In this document: piece after piece, positions 1 to 6,183 of the stretch
How the letters are laid out: each line of letters opens with the position of its first letter
Numbering within the stretch: position 1 is the stretch's first letter
NCBI GenBank assembly: GCA_023229065.1
Contig: JALNZZ010000079.1
Coordinates: forward strand, 1-9,599
Reading direction: 5' to 3'
DNA length: 9,599 bases
DNA from: Porticoccaceae bacterium
GTDB lineage: Bacteria; Pseudomonadota; Gammaproteobacteria; Pseudomonadales; Porticoccaceae
Program-made: the position numbers and the translations under genes
Notes under the pieces: model-generated
What the model was told of the DNA's origin: nothing
Databases searched by the model: none
The model's input: only the letters and a program-made list of their open reading frames with translations

Positions 1-152
1 ACGTAGGCGCTGCGGATCTGGTCGAAGATTTGTACAAAGAGCTGCAAATCTTCCAGCGGCAGGCGGGAGTCGTCCTCTGGGTTACTGGCGGTGGCCAGGG
101 TGCAGGTCAGGGACAGCAGAGCTATGGTGGCAATACGACAGCTGGACTTCAT
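1..152 (-). CDS. ctpA: S41-family carboxy-terminal processing protease, N-terminal fragment
   Basis: Only the first 50 codons and two bases are present; the gene continues past the left edge. Translation from the ATG at 152-150 gives a Sec signal peptide (MKSSCRIATIALLSLTCTLA, then TAS) with likely cleavage near residue 22. An acidic stretch follows, then LPLEDLQLFVQIFDQIRSAY. That last segment matches the conserved start of mature CtpA/Prc-type S41 peptidases, periplasmic serine proteases that trim the C-termini of envelope proteins and, in several gammaproteobacteria, degrade cell-wall hydrolases. The PDZ domain and Ser/Lys catalytic dyad lie outside the window, so the family call rests on this N-terminal signature plus context: an S41 protease commonly follows gpmI and envC. 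An in-frame TGA upstream supports this ATG. The Shine-Dalgarno sequence is weak. It lies 71 nt after envC on the same strand and is probably cotranscribed. Confidence 0.8.
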   Translation of the reverse strand, partial: MKSSCRIATIALLSLTCTLATASNPEDDSRLPLEDLQLFVQIFDQIRSAY

Positions 153-223
153 CGCGGGGTATCCGGTGTTATGAGTAGGGCTTTTTCACTCTTGTCATTG
201 CTGGTGGGCTGGCGGCAGGGCCA

Positions 224-1393
224 TCAACGCCGAACCAGCCAGGTTCTTGGGTCCTGTGGGCGGCCATTGTGACGGATTTCGAAATAGAGTGCACTGTCTT
301 CCAGGCCGCCACTCTTGCCTACCAGGGCGATGCGCTCGCCACTTCTCACCCAGTCGCCGGGCTCTTTGAGGAGCACCTGGTTATGGGCATAGAGACTCAG
401 GTAGTCGTTGCCATGGTCAATGATCAGCACCAGGCCGTGACCGCGCAAATAATCGGAGAAGACGACCCGGCCAGGGTGCACGGCGTTGACGCTGGCGCCC
501 TCATCGGCGGCGATCAACCAGCCCGTCCAGGGCAGGTTCTGAGCACGCATCGAGCCATAGGCTTTTAGTACCTTGCCTTCCGCGGGCCAGGGTAATTTGC
601 CGCGCAAGCTGGGAAAGGGCTCGCTGGTCGGGGCCGTCAACTCCTGGATGGCTTCTTGCAGGCGCGCTAAAACGGCTTCCAGTTCTTCGCGCTGGCGATT
701 GAGCTCTGCGAGTCGGGCTTGCTCGCTGTCCAGTTCCTGGTCCAACGCTGCCAGCACCTGGCGGCGCTTTTCATTGCTGGTGGCGAGTGCTGACTGCTGG
801 GCTTCCAGCTCGTCGCGACTGTTGGCCAGCTCGAGTTGGTTGCTCGCGATGCTGTCCACCACGGTTTCCAGTTCCGCCATGAGGGTGCGGTAGCCCTCAA
901 TGCGGGCGCGGCGCGCCTCGATGAAGTAGCGGTAGTACTTGAGCGTGCGGTTGAGGTGGTCGGGCTCTTCCTGGTTGAGCAGCAGTTTGAGGGGCTCGGC
1001 GCGACCGAGGCGAAAGGCCGCCTCCAGTTCGCGGGCGATCATGGCTTGCTGGGCACGGCTTTGCGACTCAAGCCCCTGGCGGCGCTGGCCCAGCTCTATT
1101 AGCTCGTCGTTAAGGCGGACGATGTCGGCATCAAGGGTAGTGATCTTGCCATTGATAGCTGCGACCTCCAGCTCCTGTTCCTGCAACTCGTCAGCCAGGG
1201 TCTTGCGCTCGCTGTCCCGCTGCTGGAGGTGTTGGCGCAGCGCCTGGATATCCTCTTCCAGGGCACGCAGCTTGGCCTCCTCGGCTTCTTCCTGGCCCTG
1301 TTCATCAGCCAGGCCGACACCGGTTACCAGCAGGGCGATAACAGCTACGCGCCACAGGGACACGGGAAAATGTGCCCGATTAATCAGTGACAA
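224..1393 (-). CDS. envC: EnvC-type murein hydrolase activator (degenerate LytM/M23 domain)
   Basis: This 389-residue protein has a signal peptide (hydrophobic core about 14-28, cleavage after GVGLA), a long Glu/Gln/Leu-rich coiled coil in two blocks (about 35-110 and 165-252) and a C-terminal LytM/peptidase M23 domain (about 275-386). EnvC acts in the periplasm, recruited by FtsEX, to switch on the septal amidases AmiA and AmiB. The metal site is degenerate as in EnvC: the first His/Asp zinc-ligand motif is replaced by GWLIAADEG, and the HxH motif reads LYFEIRH with Tyr370 at the first His position. A single His remains in LYAH. It is therefore an activator rather than an endopeptidase. The first codon is TTG at 1393-1391, overlapping the end of gpmI by 14 nt. 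A GTG at codon 11 (1363-1361) would give a more compact signal peptide. Neither start has a good Shine-Dalgarno sequence, so the N-terminus is uncertain. Confidence 0.9.
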   Translation of the reverse strand: MSLINRAHFPVSLWRVAVIALLVTGVGLADEQGQEEAEEAKLRALEEDIQALRQHLQQRDSERKTLADELQEQELEVAAINGKITTLDADIVRLNDELIELGQRRQGLESQSRAQQAMIARELEAAFRLGRAEPLKLLLNQEEPDHLNRTLKYYRYFIEARRARIEGYRTLMAELETVVDSIASNQLELANSRDELEAQQSALATSNEKRRQVLAALDQELDSEQARLAELNRQREELEAVLARLQEAIQELTAPTSEPFPSLRGKLPWPAEGKVLKAYGSMRAQNLPWTGWLIAADEGASVNAVHPGRVVFSDYLRGHGLVLIIDHGNDYLSLYAHNQVLLKEPGDWVRSGERIALVGKSGGLEDSALYFEIRHNGRPQDPRTWLVRR

Positions 1394-2915
1394 TCAGGCT
1401 GCGACCGCGCATTTCTGCTGGCTGCGGCAACCCCATGAGGTAGAGCAGGGTGGGCGCAACATCCGCCAGACTGCCGCCATCTGCCAAACGCAGGTTGCGT
1501 GGGCCGGCATAGATCAGGGGGACCGGCTCTGTTGTATGGGAGGTGAGGGGTTGGCCGCTGTCCGGGTCGAGCATTTGTTCGACGTTGCCGTGGTCGGCAG
1601 TGATCAGACACTCGCCTCCCGCCCGTTCAACAGCGTCGAGGATGCGACCGATGCAAAGATCCACCGCCTCCACCGCTTTGACAGCGGCGTCGAAGACACC
1701 CGTATGACCGACCATGTCGCCATTGGCAAAGTTGCAGATCACCACGTCGAAGCGCCCACTGTCGATGGCTGCCACGAGTCGGTCAGTCACTTCGGGTGCG
1801 CTCATTTCTGGCTGCAAGTCGTAGGTGGCCACTTTGGGCGAGGGCACCAGTACTCGCTCTTCCCCGGGGTAGGTATCTTCCTGCCCGCCGCTAAAGAAAA
1901 AAGTGACGTGGGCATATTTTTCTGTCTCGGCAATACGCAGCTGAGTCTTGCCCAAGCCGGCGATATAGTCGCCGAAGGTATTGGACAGATCCTCAGGCGG
2001 GAAGGCGCAGGGAATAGCGAAGTCTGCCGAGTACTCGGTTGTCATCACAAAGGCAGAGAGGGCGGGGCGAGCCCTGCGCTCGAAGCCAGAGAAGTCGTTG
2101 TCAATAAAAGCCTGGGTCAGCTCGCGCGCGCGGTCGGGCCGGAAGTTCATGAACAGCACGGTGTCACCGTCACGGACCACGCCGTCGCTGTCGATCAGGG
2201 TGGGCTTGACGAACTCATCGCTTTCATCGCGCTTGTAGGCGACCTCCAGGGCGTCGGCGGCGGAGGCGGCTCCCTGGTCTGCTTCACCCAGAGTCAGCAT
2301 GTCGTAGACGGGCTGCACGCGCTCCCAGCGATTGTCGCGATCCATGGCGTAGTAGCGCCCGGTGAGACTGGCGAGGGCACCGCGTCCGATTTCTGCAAAG
2401 GCTTTCTCTACCAGCTCGATAGAGGGTGCGGCACTTTTGGGTGGCGTATCGCGGCCGTCGAGAAAGGCGTGGAGGTAAATTCGCTCTGCGCCGCGTTGAG
2501 CGGCGAGTCGGATGGCTGCTACCAGGTGATCCTCGTGGCTGTGCACGCCGCCGGGAGAGAGCAAGCCGAAGATATGGACGGCCCCTTTAGCGCTGATCGC
2601 CTTGTCGATGGCCGAGCAGTACACCGGGTTGTTGAAAAAGTCGCCGTCGGCAATAGCCTTGTTGATCCGGGTGTAATTCTGATAGATCACCCGGCCGGCA
2701 CCCAGCGTCATGTGGCCTACCTCGGAGTTGCCCATCTGGCCCTCCGGCAGTCCCACAGCCAGGCCCGAGGTGGCCACCAGGGTTTTGGGGCCGCTTTTCC
2801 ACAAGGATTTCCAGATGGGTGCCTGAGCGCTGTGGATGGCGTTGTGTTCGGGGTTTTCACTGTAGCCCCAGCCGTCCAGAATCAGCAGTACGCGGGGTGT
2901 TTTGTCACTAGTCAT
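1380..2915 (-). CDS. gpmI: 2,3-bisphosphoglycerate-independent phosphoglycerate mutase
   Basis: GpmI interconverts 3- and 2-phosphoglycerate in glycolysis and gluconeogenesis using two Mn ions and a phosphoserine intermediate. From the ATG at 2915 the protein has 511 residues, the usual family size. Visible motifs are LLILDGWGY (metal ligand Asp14), GQMGNSEVGH with the catalytic Ser64, LDGRDTPPKSA, NFRPDRARE with the substrate-binding arginines, NGDMVGHTG (Asp400, His404), TADHGNVEQ (Asp441, His442) and LTSHTTEPVP (His460). The metal-binding set is complete. An in-frame ATG at 2930 would add MDRHP. I prefer 2915 because AGG lies 6 nt before it and homologues begin MT-x-x-K-x-P just before the LILDG strand. 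The gene is the first of a gpmI-envC-ctpA run, a common gammaproteobacterial arrangement, and overlaps envC by 14 nt. Confidence 0.96.
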   Translation of the reverse strand: MTSDKTPRVLLILDGWGYSENPEHNAIHSAQAPIWKSLWKSGPKTLVATSGLAVGLPEGQMGNSEVGHMTLGAGRVIYQNYTRINKAIADGDFFNNPVYCSAIDKAISAKGAVHIFGLLSPGGVHSHEDHLVAAIRLAAQRGAERIYLHAFLDGRDTPPKSAAPSIELVEKAFAEIGRGALASLTGRYYAMDRDNRWERVQPVYDMLTLGEADQGAASAADALEVAYKRDESDEFVKPTLIDSDGVVRDGDTVLFMNFRPDRARELTQAFIDNDFSGFERRARPALSAFVMTTEYSADFAIPCAFPPEDLSNTFGDYIAGLGKTQLRIAETEKYAHVTFFFSGGQEDTYPGEERVLVPSPKVATYDLQPEMSAPEVTDRLVAAIDSGRFDVVICNFANGDMVGHTGVFDAAVKAVEAVDLCIGRILDAVERAGGECLITADHGNVEQMLDPDSGQPLTSHTTEPVPLIYAGPRNLRLADGGSLADVAPTLLYLMGLPQPAEMRGRSLIVTD

Positions 2916-2950
2916 TGGATGCCTGTCCATACCCTGTTGCCAAGGGGTTA

Positions 2951-2980
2951 ATGGTAGCGCCTTGCCTTGCGAAAGGCCAA
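2951..2980 (-). promoter_or_regulatory. putative sigma-70 promoter for gpmI-envC-ctpA
   Basis: Read on the minus strand, TTGGCC (2980-2975) is followed by an 18-bp spacer and TACCAT (2956-2951). Each hexamer matches the consensus at 4 of 6 positions. Transcription would begin near 2944, leaving a leader of about 29 nt to the preferred gpmI start and 14 nt to the alternative. It is a modest match, inferred by eye. Confidence 0.4.
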
Positions 2981-2999
2981 GAGATGCACTGGGTCCGGG

Positions 3000-3014
3000 C
3001 TATCGGGTCGATAG
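3000..3014. repeat. perfect 6-bp inverted repeat between yhbY and gpmI
   Basis: CTATCG, a 3-nt GGT spacer and CGATAG form a perfect inverted repeat in the gap between yhbY and gpmI, upstream of the putative gpmI promoter. It has no T-tract on the minus strand, so it is not a classic terminator for yhbY. It could be a small RNA hairpin in a yhbY readthrough transcript, an operator, or chance. Confidence 0.4.
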
Positions 3015-3088
3015 TTGTTTGCGATGGGATTATTGCCAGCTGTTGTGGTCACAATAGAGCAAAAGCTGCATTCGGTGCGGCGATGGTT

Positions 3089-3397
3089 TCAGACCGGGCG
3101 CAACAGGTTGGAAAGGCGCGGGTTGGGTTTGTCGGCTTTGCGATAAAGGAGCAGGATATGGCCGATAACCTGGACTTCCTCGCCTTTCACCTGTTGGCAG
3201 ATCTCAGCGATCAGTTGCTTCTTGAGGACGCGGTCACCCACCGTGAGGCGGACTTTGATGAGTTCATGATCGCTGAGCGCGCGCTCAATCTCGGCGATTA
3301 CCCCTTCGGTCAGCCCCTTGGTGGCGACGGTAACAACGGGGTTGAGGCCGTGGCCTAGAGAGCGCAGGTGTTTACGTTGATCGGCGGTGAGAGTCAT
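3089..3397 (-). CDS. yhbY: YhbY-family CRM-domain RNA-binding ribosome assembly protein
   Basis: This 102-residue protein is a stand-alone CRS1/YhbY (CRM) domain. The family binds the pre-50S ribosomal particle and helps large-subunit assembly. Recognisable segments are LTADQRKHLRSLGHGLNPVV, the loop leading into KGLTEGVIAEIERAL, the signature SDHELIKVRL and the closing strand VQVIGHILLLYRK, which is followed by a short basic tail. The usual GxxG loop reads ATKG (residues 25-28), with Ala for the first Gly. An in-frame ATG at 3436 would add 13 residues but lies upstream of the predicted -10 box (3422-3427). The start at 3397, with GGA 7 nt before it, is therefore preferred and matches the normal family N-terminus. 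The gene is divergent from rlmE, a neighbourhood well known in gammaproteobacteria and consistent with a shared role in ribosome maturation. No terminator is visible after its stop. Confidence 0.94.
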   Translation of the reverse strand: MTLTADQRKHLRSLGHGLNPVVTVATKGLTEGVIAEIERALSDHELIKVRLTVGDRVLKKQLIAEICQQVKGEEVQVIGHILLLYRKADKPNPRLSNLLRPV

Positions 3398-3421
3398 GGT
3401 GAATTCCGGTTGGGGGGCGCT

Positions 3422-3450
3422 ATTGTAGCGGCCCATGAGCCAATCGTCAC
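3422..3450 (-). promoter_or_regulatory. putative sigma-70 promoter for yhbY
   Basis: Read on the minus strand, GTGACG (3450-3445, 4 of 6 matches to TTGACA) is followed by exactly 17 bp and TACAAT (3427-3422, 5 of 6 matches to TATAAT). Transcription would start near 3415, about 18 nt before the yhbY ATG. That favours the shorter yhbY reading frame. Confidence 0.6.
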
Positions 3451-3458
3451 CGCGAGGT

Positions 3459-3496
3459 TGCTTACCGTGGCATAATTAAGCCGCTAGTGCTTACCG
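3459..3496 (+). repeat. direct repeat of TGCTTACCG in the divergent control region
   Basis: TGCTTACCG occurs at 3459-3467 and again at 3488-3496, 29 bp apart start to start. The copies flank the rlmE extended -10 element. Such placement could suit a regulator contacting two sites about three helical turns apart, but a 9-bp repeat may also be chance. Confidence 0.3.
3468..3476 (+). promoter_or_regulatory. putative extended -10 promoter for rlmE
   Basis: TGGCATAAT is an extended -10 element (TGn plus CATAAT, 5 of 6 matches to TATAAT). No good -35 hexamer lies 16-18 bp upstream, which extended -10 promoters tolerate. Transcription would start near 3483, leaving a leader of about 65 nt before rlmE. 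The element sits only about 18 bp from the yhbY -35 box on the other strand. Confidence 0.5.
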
Positions 3497-3548
3497 GCTC
3501 TGGCCTGCCGACACAATTCATCCACCTGCTGAAGACCGCTGACACGTT

Positions 3549-4178
3549 ATGGCACGATCGAAAAGCAGCCACCGCTGGCTGCAGGAGCACGAGAAGGATC
3601 GCTTTGTGCAAAAGTCCCGCCAGGATGGCTACCGCTCCAGAGCGAGCTACAAGCTGATGGCGCTGGACGACAAGGACCGCTTGCTCAAGCCGGGTATGAC
3701 GGTGGTCGACCTGGGCGCTGCCCCCGGCGGCTGGTCTCAGGTGGCAATGGAACGTATAGGTCACCACGGGCGGGTGATTGGCTCCGATATTCTCGCCATG
3801 GATAGTATTGCCGGCGTGGAGTTTGTGCAGGGAGATTTTACCGAGGAGGCAGTGCTGGAGGAGATCCGCGCTGCTATCGGCGAGCAGCCAGTGGATCTGG
3901 TGCTCTCCGACATGGCGCCGAATATGAGCGGCATGAAGGACATCGACCAACCCCGTGCCATGTTTCTGGTGGAGCTGGCAGTGGATATGGTCGGTGAGGT
4001 ACTGAAACCCGGTGGCAACTTTGTTGCCAAGGTGTTTCAGGGCGAAGGTTTCGACGCCCTGCTGCTGGAGCTGCGCAAGCTGTTCCAGTCGGTGGCGGTG
4101 CGCAAACCCGAGGCGTCCCGGGCGCGCTCCCGGGAAGTTTACCTAGTGGCCAAAGGGTACCGTGGGAGTGGAAACTAG
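3549..4178 (+). CDS. rlmE: 23S rRNA (uridine-2552-2'-O)-methyltransferase RlmE (FtsJ/RrmJ)
   Basis: RlmE methylates the 2'-OH of U2552 in the A-loop of 23S rRNA in late 50S particles, using S-adenosylmethionine. The 209-residue length equals that of the E. coli enzyme. A basic N-terminus with SSHRWLQEHEKDRFVQKS is followed by a Rossmann methyltransferase core. The SAM-binding loop is VVDLGAAPGGWSQVA (52-66) and the family motif DLVLSDMAPNMSG spans 116-128. The K-D-K-E catalytic set is complete: Lys35 in RASYKL, Asp121 in LSDMAPN, Lys161 in FVAKVF and Glu196 in SREVYLV. Each is exactly three residues before its E. coli counterpart. The start has no clear Shine-Dalgarno sequence, so initiation may be weak or depend on leader structure. 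It lies 66 nt before ftsH on the same strand, the classical rlmE-ftsH pairing. Confidence 0.97.
   Translation: MARSKSSHRWLQEHEKDRFVQKSRQDGYRSRASYKLMALDDKDRLLKPGMTVVDLGAAPGGWSQVAMERIGHHGRVIGSDILAMDSIAGVEFVQGDFTEEAVLEEIRAAIGEQPVDLVLSDMAPNMSGMKDIDQPRAMFLVELAVDMVGEVLKPGGNFVAKVFQGEGFDALLLELRKLFQSVAVRKPEASRARSREVYLVAKGYRGSGN
4116..4135 (+). other. GC-rich 7-bp hairpin near the 3' end of rlmE
   Basis: TCCCGGG (4116-4122), a 6-nt loop and CCCGGGA (4129-4135) can form a perfect 7-bp RNA stem inside the codons for Ser-Arg-Ala-Arg-Ser-Arg-Glu. Only a short TTT follows, so it is not a standard intrinsic terminator. It could influence mRNA processing or decay between rlmE and ftsH. It may equally be a by-product of repeated TCC CGG codons. 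Confidence 0.35.
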
Positions 4179-4210
4179 AACAGCATTTGGCTGGCCTGGG
4201 GCCTCTTTAC

Positions 4211-4219
4211 TGGTATAGT
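4211..4219 (+). promoter_or_regulatory. putative extended -10 promoter for ftsH
   Basis: TGGTATAGT in the rlmE-ftsH gap is an extended -10 element (TGn plus TATAGT, 5 of 6 matches). The best -35 candidate at a 17-bp spacing is the poor CTGGCC (4191-4196). Transcription would start near 4226, only about 19 nt before the ftsH start and just ahead of its Shine-Dalgarno sequence. I see no sigma-32-like CTTGAAA/CCCCAT pair here. Confidence 0.5.
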
Positions 4220-4232
4220 TGGACCGCATTGT

Positions 4233-4247
4233 GAGGAAGCGACCTTG
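4233..4247 (+). promoter_or_regulatory. ribosome binding site selecting the TTG start of ftsH
   Basis: GAGGAA (4233-4238) places AGGA 7 nt before TTG at 4245, an ideal distance. The ATG three codons later (4254) would be 16 nt away. The site therefore supports initiation at TTG, giving MNDMAKN. Confidence 0.7.
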
Positions 4248-6146
4248 AACGATATGGCAAAAAACCTGATTTTATGGCTGGTGATTGCGGCAGTTCTGCT
4301 GTCTGTGTTCCAGAACTTCAACCCCGCCCCCACTACCCAGGCCCTGGATTACACCAGCTTTATCGAAGAGGTGCAGTCCGATCAGATTCATAAAGTGGTG
4401 ATTCAGGATCTGGTCATTGAAGGCGAGCGCAGTAATGGTTCCCGGTTCCGGACCATTCGCCCTAATGTGCCCGACAACAAGTTGATGGATGACCTTCTCA
4501 ACCATGGCGTTGTGGTGGAAGGCCGTGAGCCGGAGACTCCGAGCATCTGGACCCAGTTGCTGGTGGCCTCTTTCCCCATTCTGCTGATCCTTGCCATCTT
4601 TATGTTCTTCATGCGCCAGATGCAGGGCGGTGGCGGTGGCCGTGGCGGTCCCATGGCGTTTGGCAAGAGCAAGGCGCGCCTGCTTGGGGAAGACCAGATC
4701 AATACCACCTTTGGCGACGTGGCCGGTGTGGATGAAGCCAAGGAGGACGTCAAAGAGCTGGTAGATTTCCTCCGCGACCCCTCTAAATTCCAGCGCCTCG
4801 GTGGACATATCCCCAGGGGAGTGCTGATGGTAGGCCCCCCCGGTACGGGTAAGACCTTGTTGGCCAAGGCCATTGCCGGCGAGGCCAAAGTCCCGTTCTT
4901 CTCCATCTCCGGCTCCGACTTCGTCGAGATGTTTGTCGGTGTGGGTGCCTCGCGGGTGCGGGACATGTTTGAGCAGGCCAAGAAGGCCGCTCCCTGCATT
5001 ATTTTCATCGATGAGATCGACGCTGTCGGTCGCCACCGCGGTGGCGGCTACGGCGGTGGTCACGACGAGCGGGAGCAGACCCTCAACCAGCTGCTGGTGG
5101 AAATGGACGGCTTTGAGGGCACTGAGGGGGTGATCGTCATCGCCGCCACCAACCGTCCCGATGTGCTGGACAAAGCGCTGCTGCGCCCGGGCCGCTTCGA
5201 CCGCCAGGTATTTGTCGGTCTGCCGGATGTGCGTGGTCGCGAGCAGATTCTCAAGGTGCACGTGCGCAAGGTGCCCCTCGACGAGCGGGTCGACCTCAGT
5301 GTGCTGGCGCGCGGTACCCCTGGTTTTTCCGGTGCCGACCTGTCCAACCTGGTGAACGAGGCAGCGCTGTTCGCGGCTCGCTCCAACAAGCGGCTGGTAG
5401 GTCAGGAAGAATTTGAGAAAGCGCGCGACAAGATCATGATGGGTGCCGAGCGCCGCTCTATGGTGATGTCCGAAGAAGAGAAAGCCAATACGGCTTATCA
5501 CGAAGCAGGCCATGCCATTATCGGTCGCCTGGTGCCGGAGCACGACCCGGTACACAAGGTCACCATTATCCCCCGCGGCCGGGCTTTGGGTGTTACCCAG
5601 TTCCTGCCCGAAGGCGACAGGTACAGCCTCAGCCGGCGCCAGATCATCAGCCAGATCTGTACGCTGTTTGGCGGGCGCATCGCCGAGGAGATGATCCACG
5701 GCCCCGATGGCGTCACCACTGGCGCCTCCAATGACATTGAGCGGGCTACTCAGCTGGCGCGCAACATGGTCACTCGCTGGGGGCTGTCGGACACCCTGGG
5801 CCCGATCCTTTACGGCGAGGAGGAAACCCAGATGCCGGGTTCGGGCAATACCAACTTTTCCAGTGAGACGTCTCGCGAGATCGACGCCGAAGTACGGCGC
5901 ATCATCGATGAGAGCTACGCTACGGCCAAGCAGATACTGGAAGACAACAGCGATATCCTCCATGCCATGAAAGCGGCTCTGATGGAATACGAAACTCTCG
6001 ACGCCGAGCAGGTGGACGATCTGATGGCGCGGCGCCCGGTGCGTCCTCCCCATGATTGGCGAGATCCGCCGGCTGGCGATGCCTCGGGTGACAAGTCTTC
6101 TACGGCGGCGGACAGTACTGTCGGCGGTCCGGCTAGTGAGCACTGA
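4245..6146 (+). CDS. ftsH: ATP-dependent zinc metalloprotease FtsH
   Basis: FtsH is a hexameric inner-membrane AAA+ protease that degrades misassembled membrane proteins and short-lived regulators such as LpxC and sigma-32 in E. coli. The 633-residue protein has TM1 (about 7-23), a periplasmic domain (24-103), TM2 (about 104-123), a Gly-rich linker (FMRQMQGGGGGRGG), the AAA+ domain and the M41 peptidase. Key elements are Walker A GPPGTGKT (197-204), pore residues FVG (230-232), Walker B IIFIDEID (252-259), the second region of homology with arginines at RPGRFDR (314-320), the zinc motif HEAGH (419-423) and the third ligand Asp497 in SNDIERAT. All are intact. The tail after about residue 600 is Pro/Ser/Asp-rich and poorly conserved, as is common. 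The TTG start is supported by the ribosome binding site; the alternative ATG is at 4254. folP follows after 37 nt. Confidence 0.98.
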   Translation: MNDMAKNLILWLVIAAVLLSVFQNFNPAPTTQALDYTSFIEEVQSDQIHKVVIQDLVIEGERSNGSRFRTIRPNVPDNKLMDDLLNHGVVVEGREPETPSIWTQLLVASFPILLILAIFMFFMRQMQGGGGGRGGPMAFGKSKARLLGEDQINTTFGDVAGVDEAKEDVKELVDFLRDPSKFQRLGGHIPRGVLMVGPPGTGKTLLAKAIAGEAKVPFFSISGSDFVEMFVGVGASRVRDMFEQAKKAAPCIIFIDEIDAVGRHRGGGYGGGHDEREQTLNQLLVEMDGFEGTEGVIVIAATNRPDVLDKALLRPGRFDRQVFVGLPDVRGREQILKVHVRKVPLDERVDLSVLARGTPGFSGADLSNLVNEAALFAARSNKRLVGQEEFEKARDKIMMGAERRSMVMSEEEKANTAYHEAGHAIIGRLVPEHDPVHKVTIIPRGRALGVTQFLPEGDRYSLSRRQIISQICTLFGGRIAEEMIHGPDGVTTGASNDIERATQLARNMVTRWGLSDTLGPILYGEEETQMPGSGNTNFSSETSREIDAEVRRIIDESYATAKQILEDNSDILHAMKAALMEYETLDAEQVDDLMARRPVRPPHDWRDPPAGDASGDKSSTAADSTVGGPASEH

Positions 6147-6183
6147 GCGGTCTTACCCGGTTTAGCCTGAGGCAGTACTTAGA

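Noticed and set aside
939..2951. A plus-strand open frame of about 670 codons across envC and gpmI
   Set aside because: It is exactly antisense to two proteins with full catalytic or structural motifs. Its translation is low-complexity (Ser/Arg/Trp-rich at the start) with no recognisable domain. Long antisense frames are expected in GC-rich genes.
3048..3071. AGC-AAAA-GCT stem as a yhbY terminator
   Set aside because: The stem is only about 3 bp and lacks a following T-tract on the minus strand.
4618..4665. GGTGGCGG-type tandem repeat in ftsH
   Set aside because: It encodes the known Gly-rich linker after the second membrane segment of FtsH and is not an independent repeat element.
4272..6143. 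A minus-strand open frame of about 620 codons covering ftsH
   Set aside because: It is the shadow of ftsH: it lies entirely within the coding frame, is His/Gln-rich, shows no domain, and has no sign of its own promoter or ribosome binding site.
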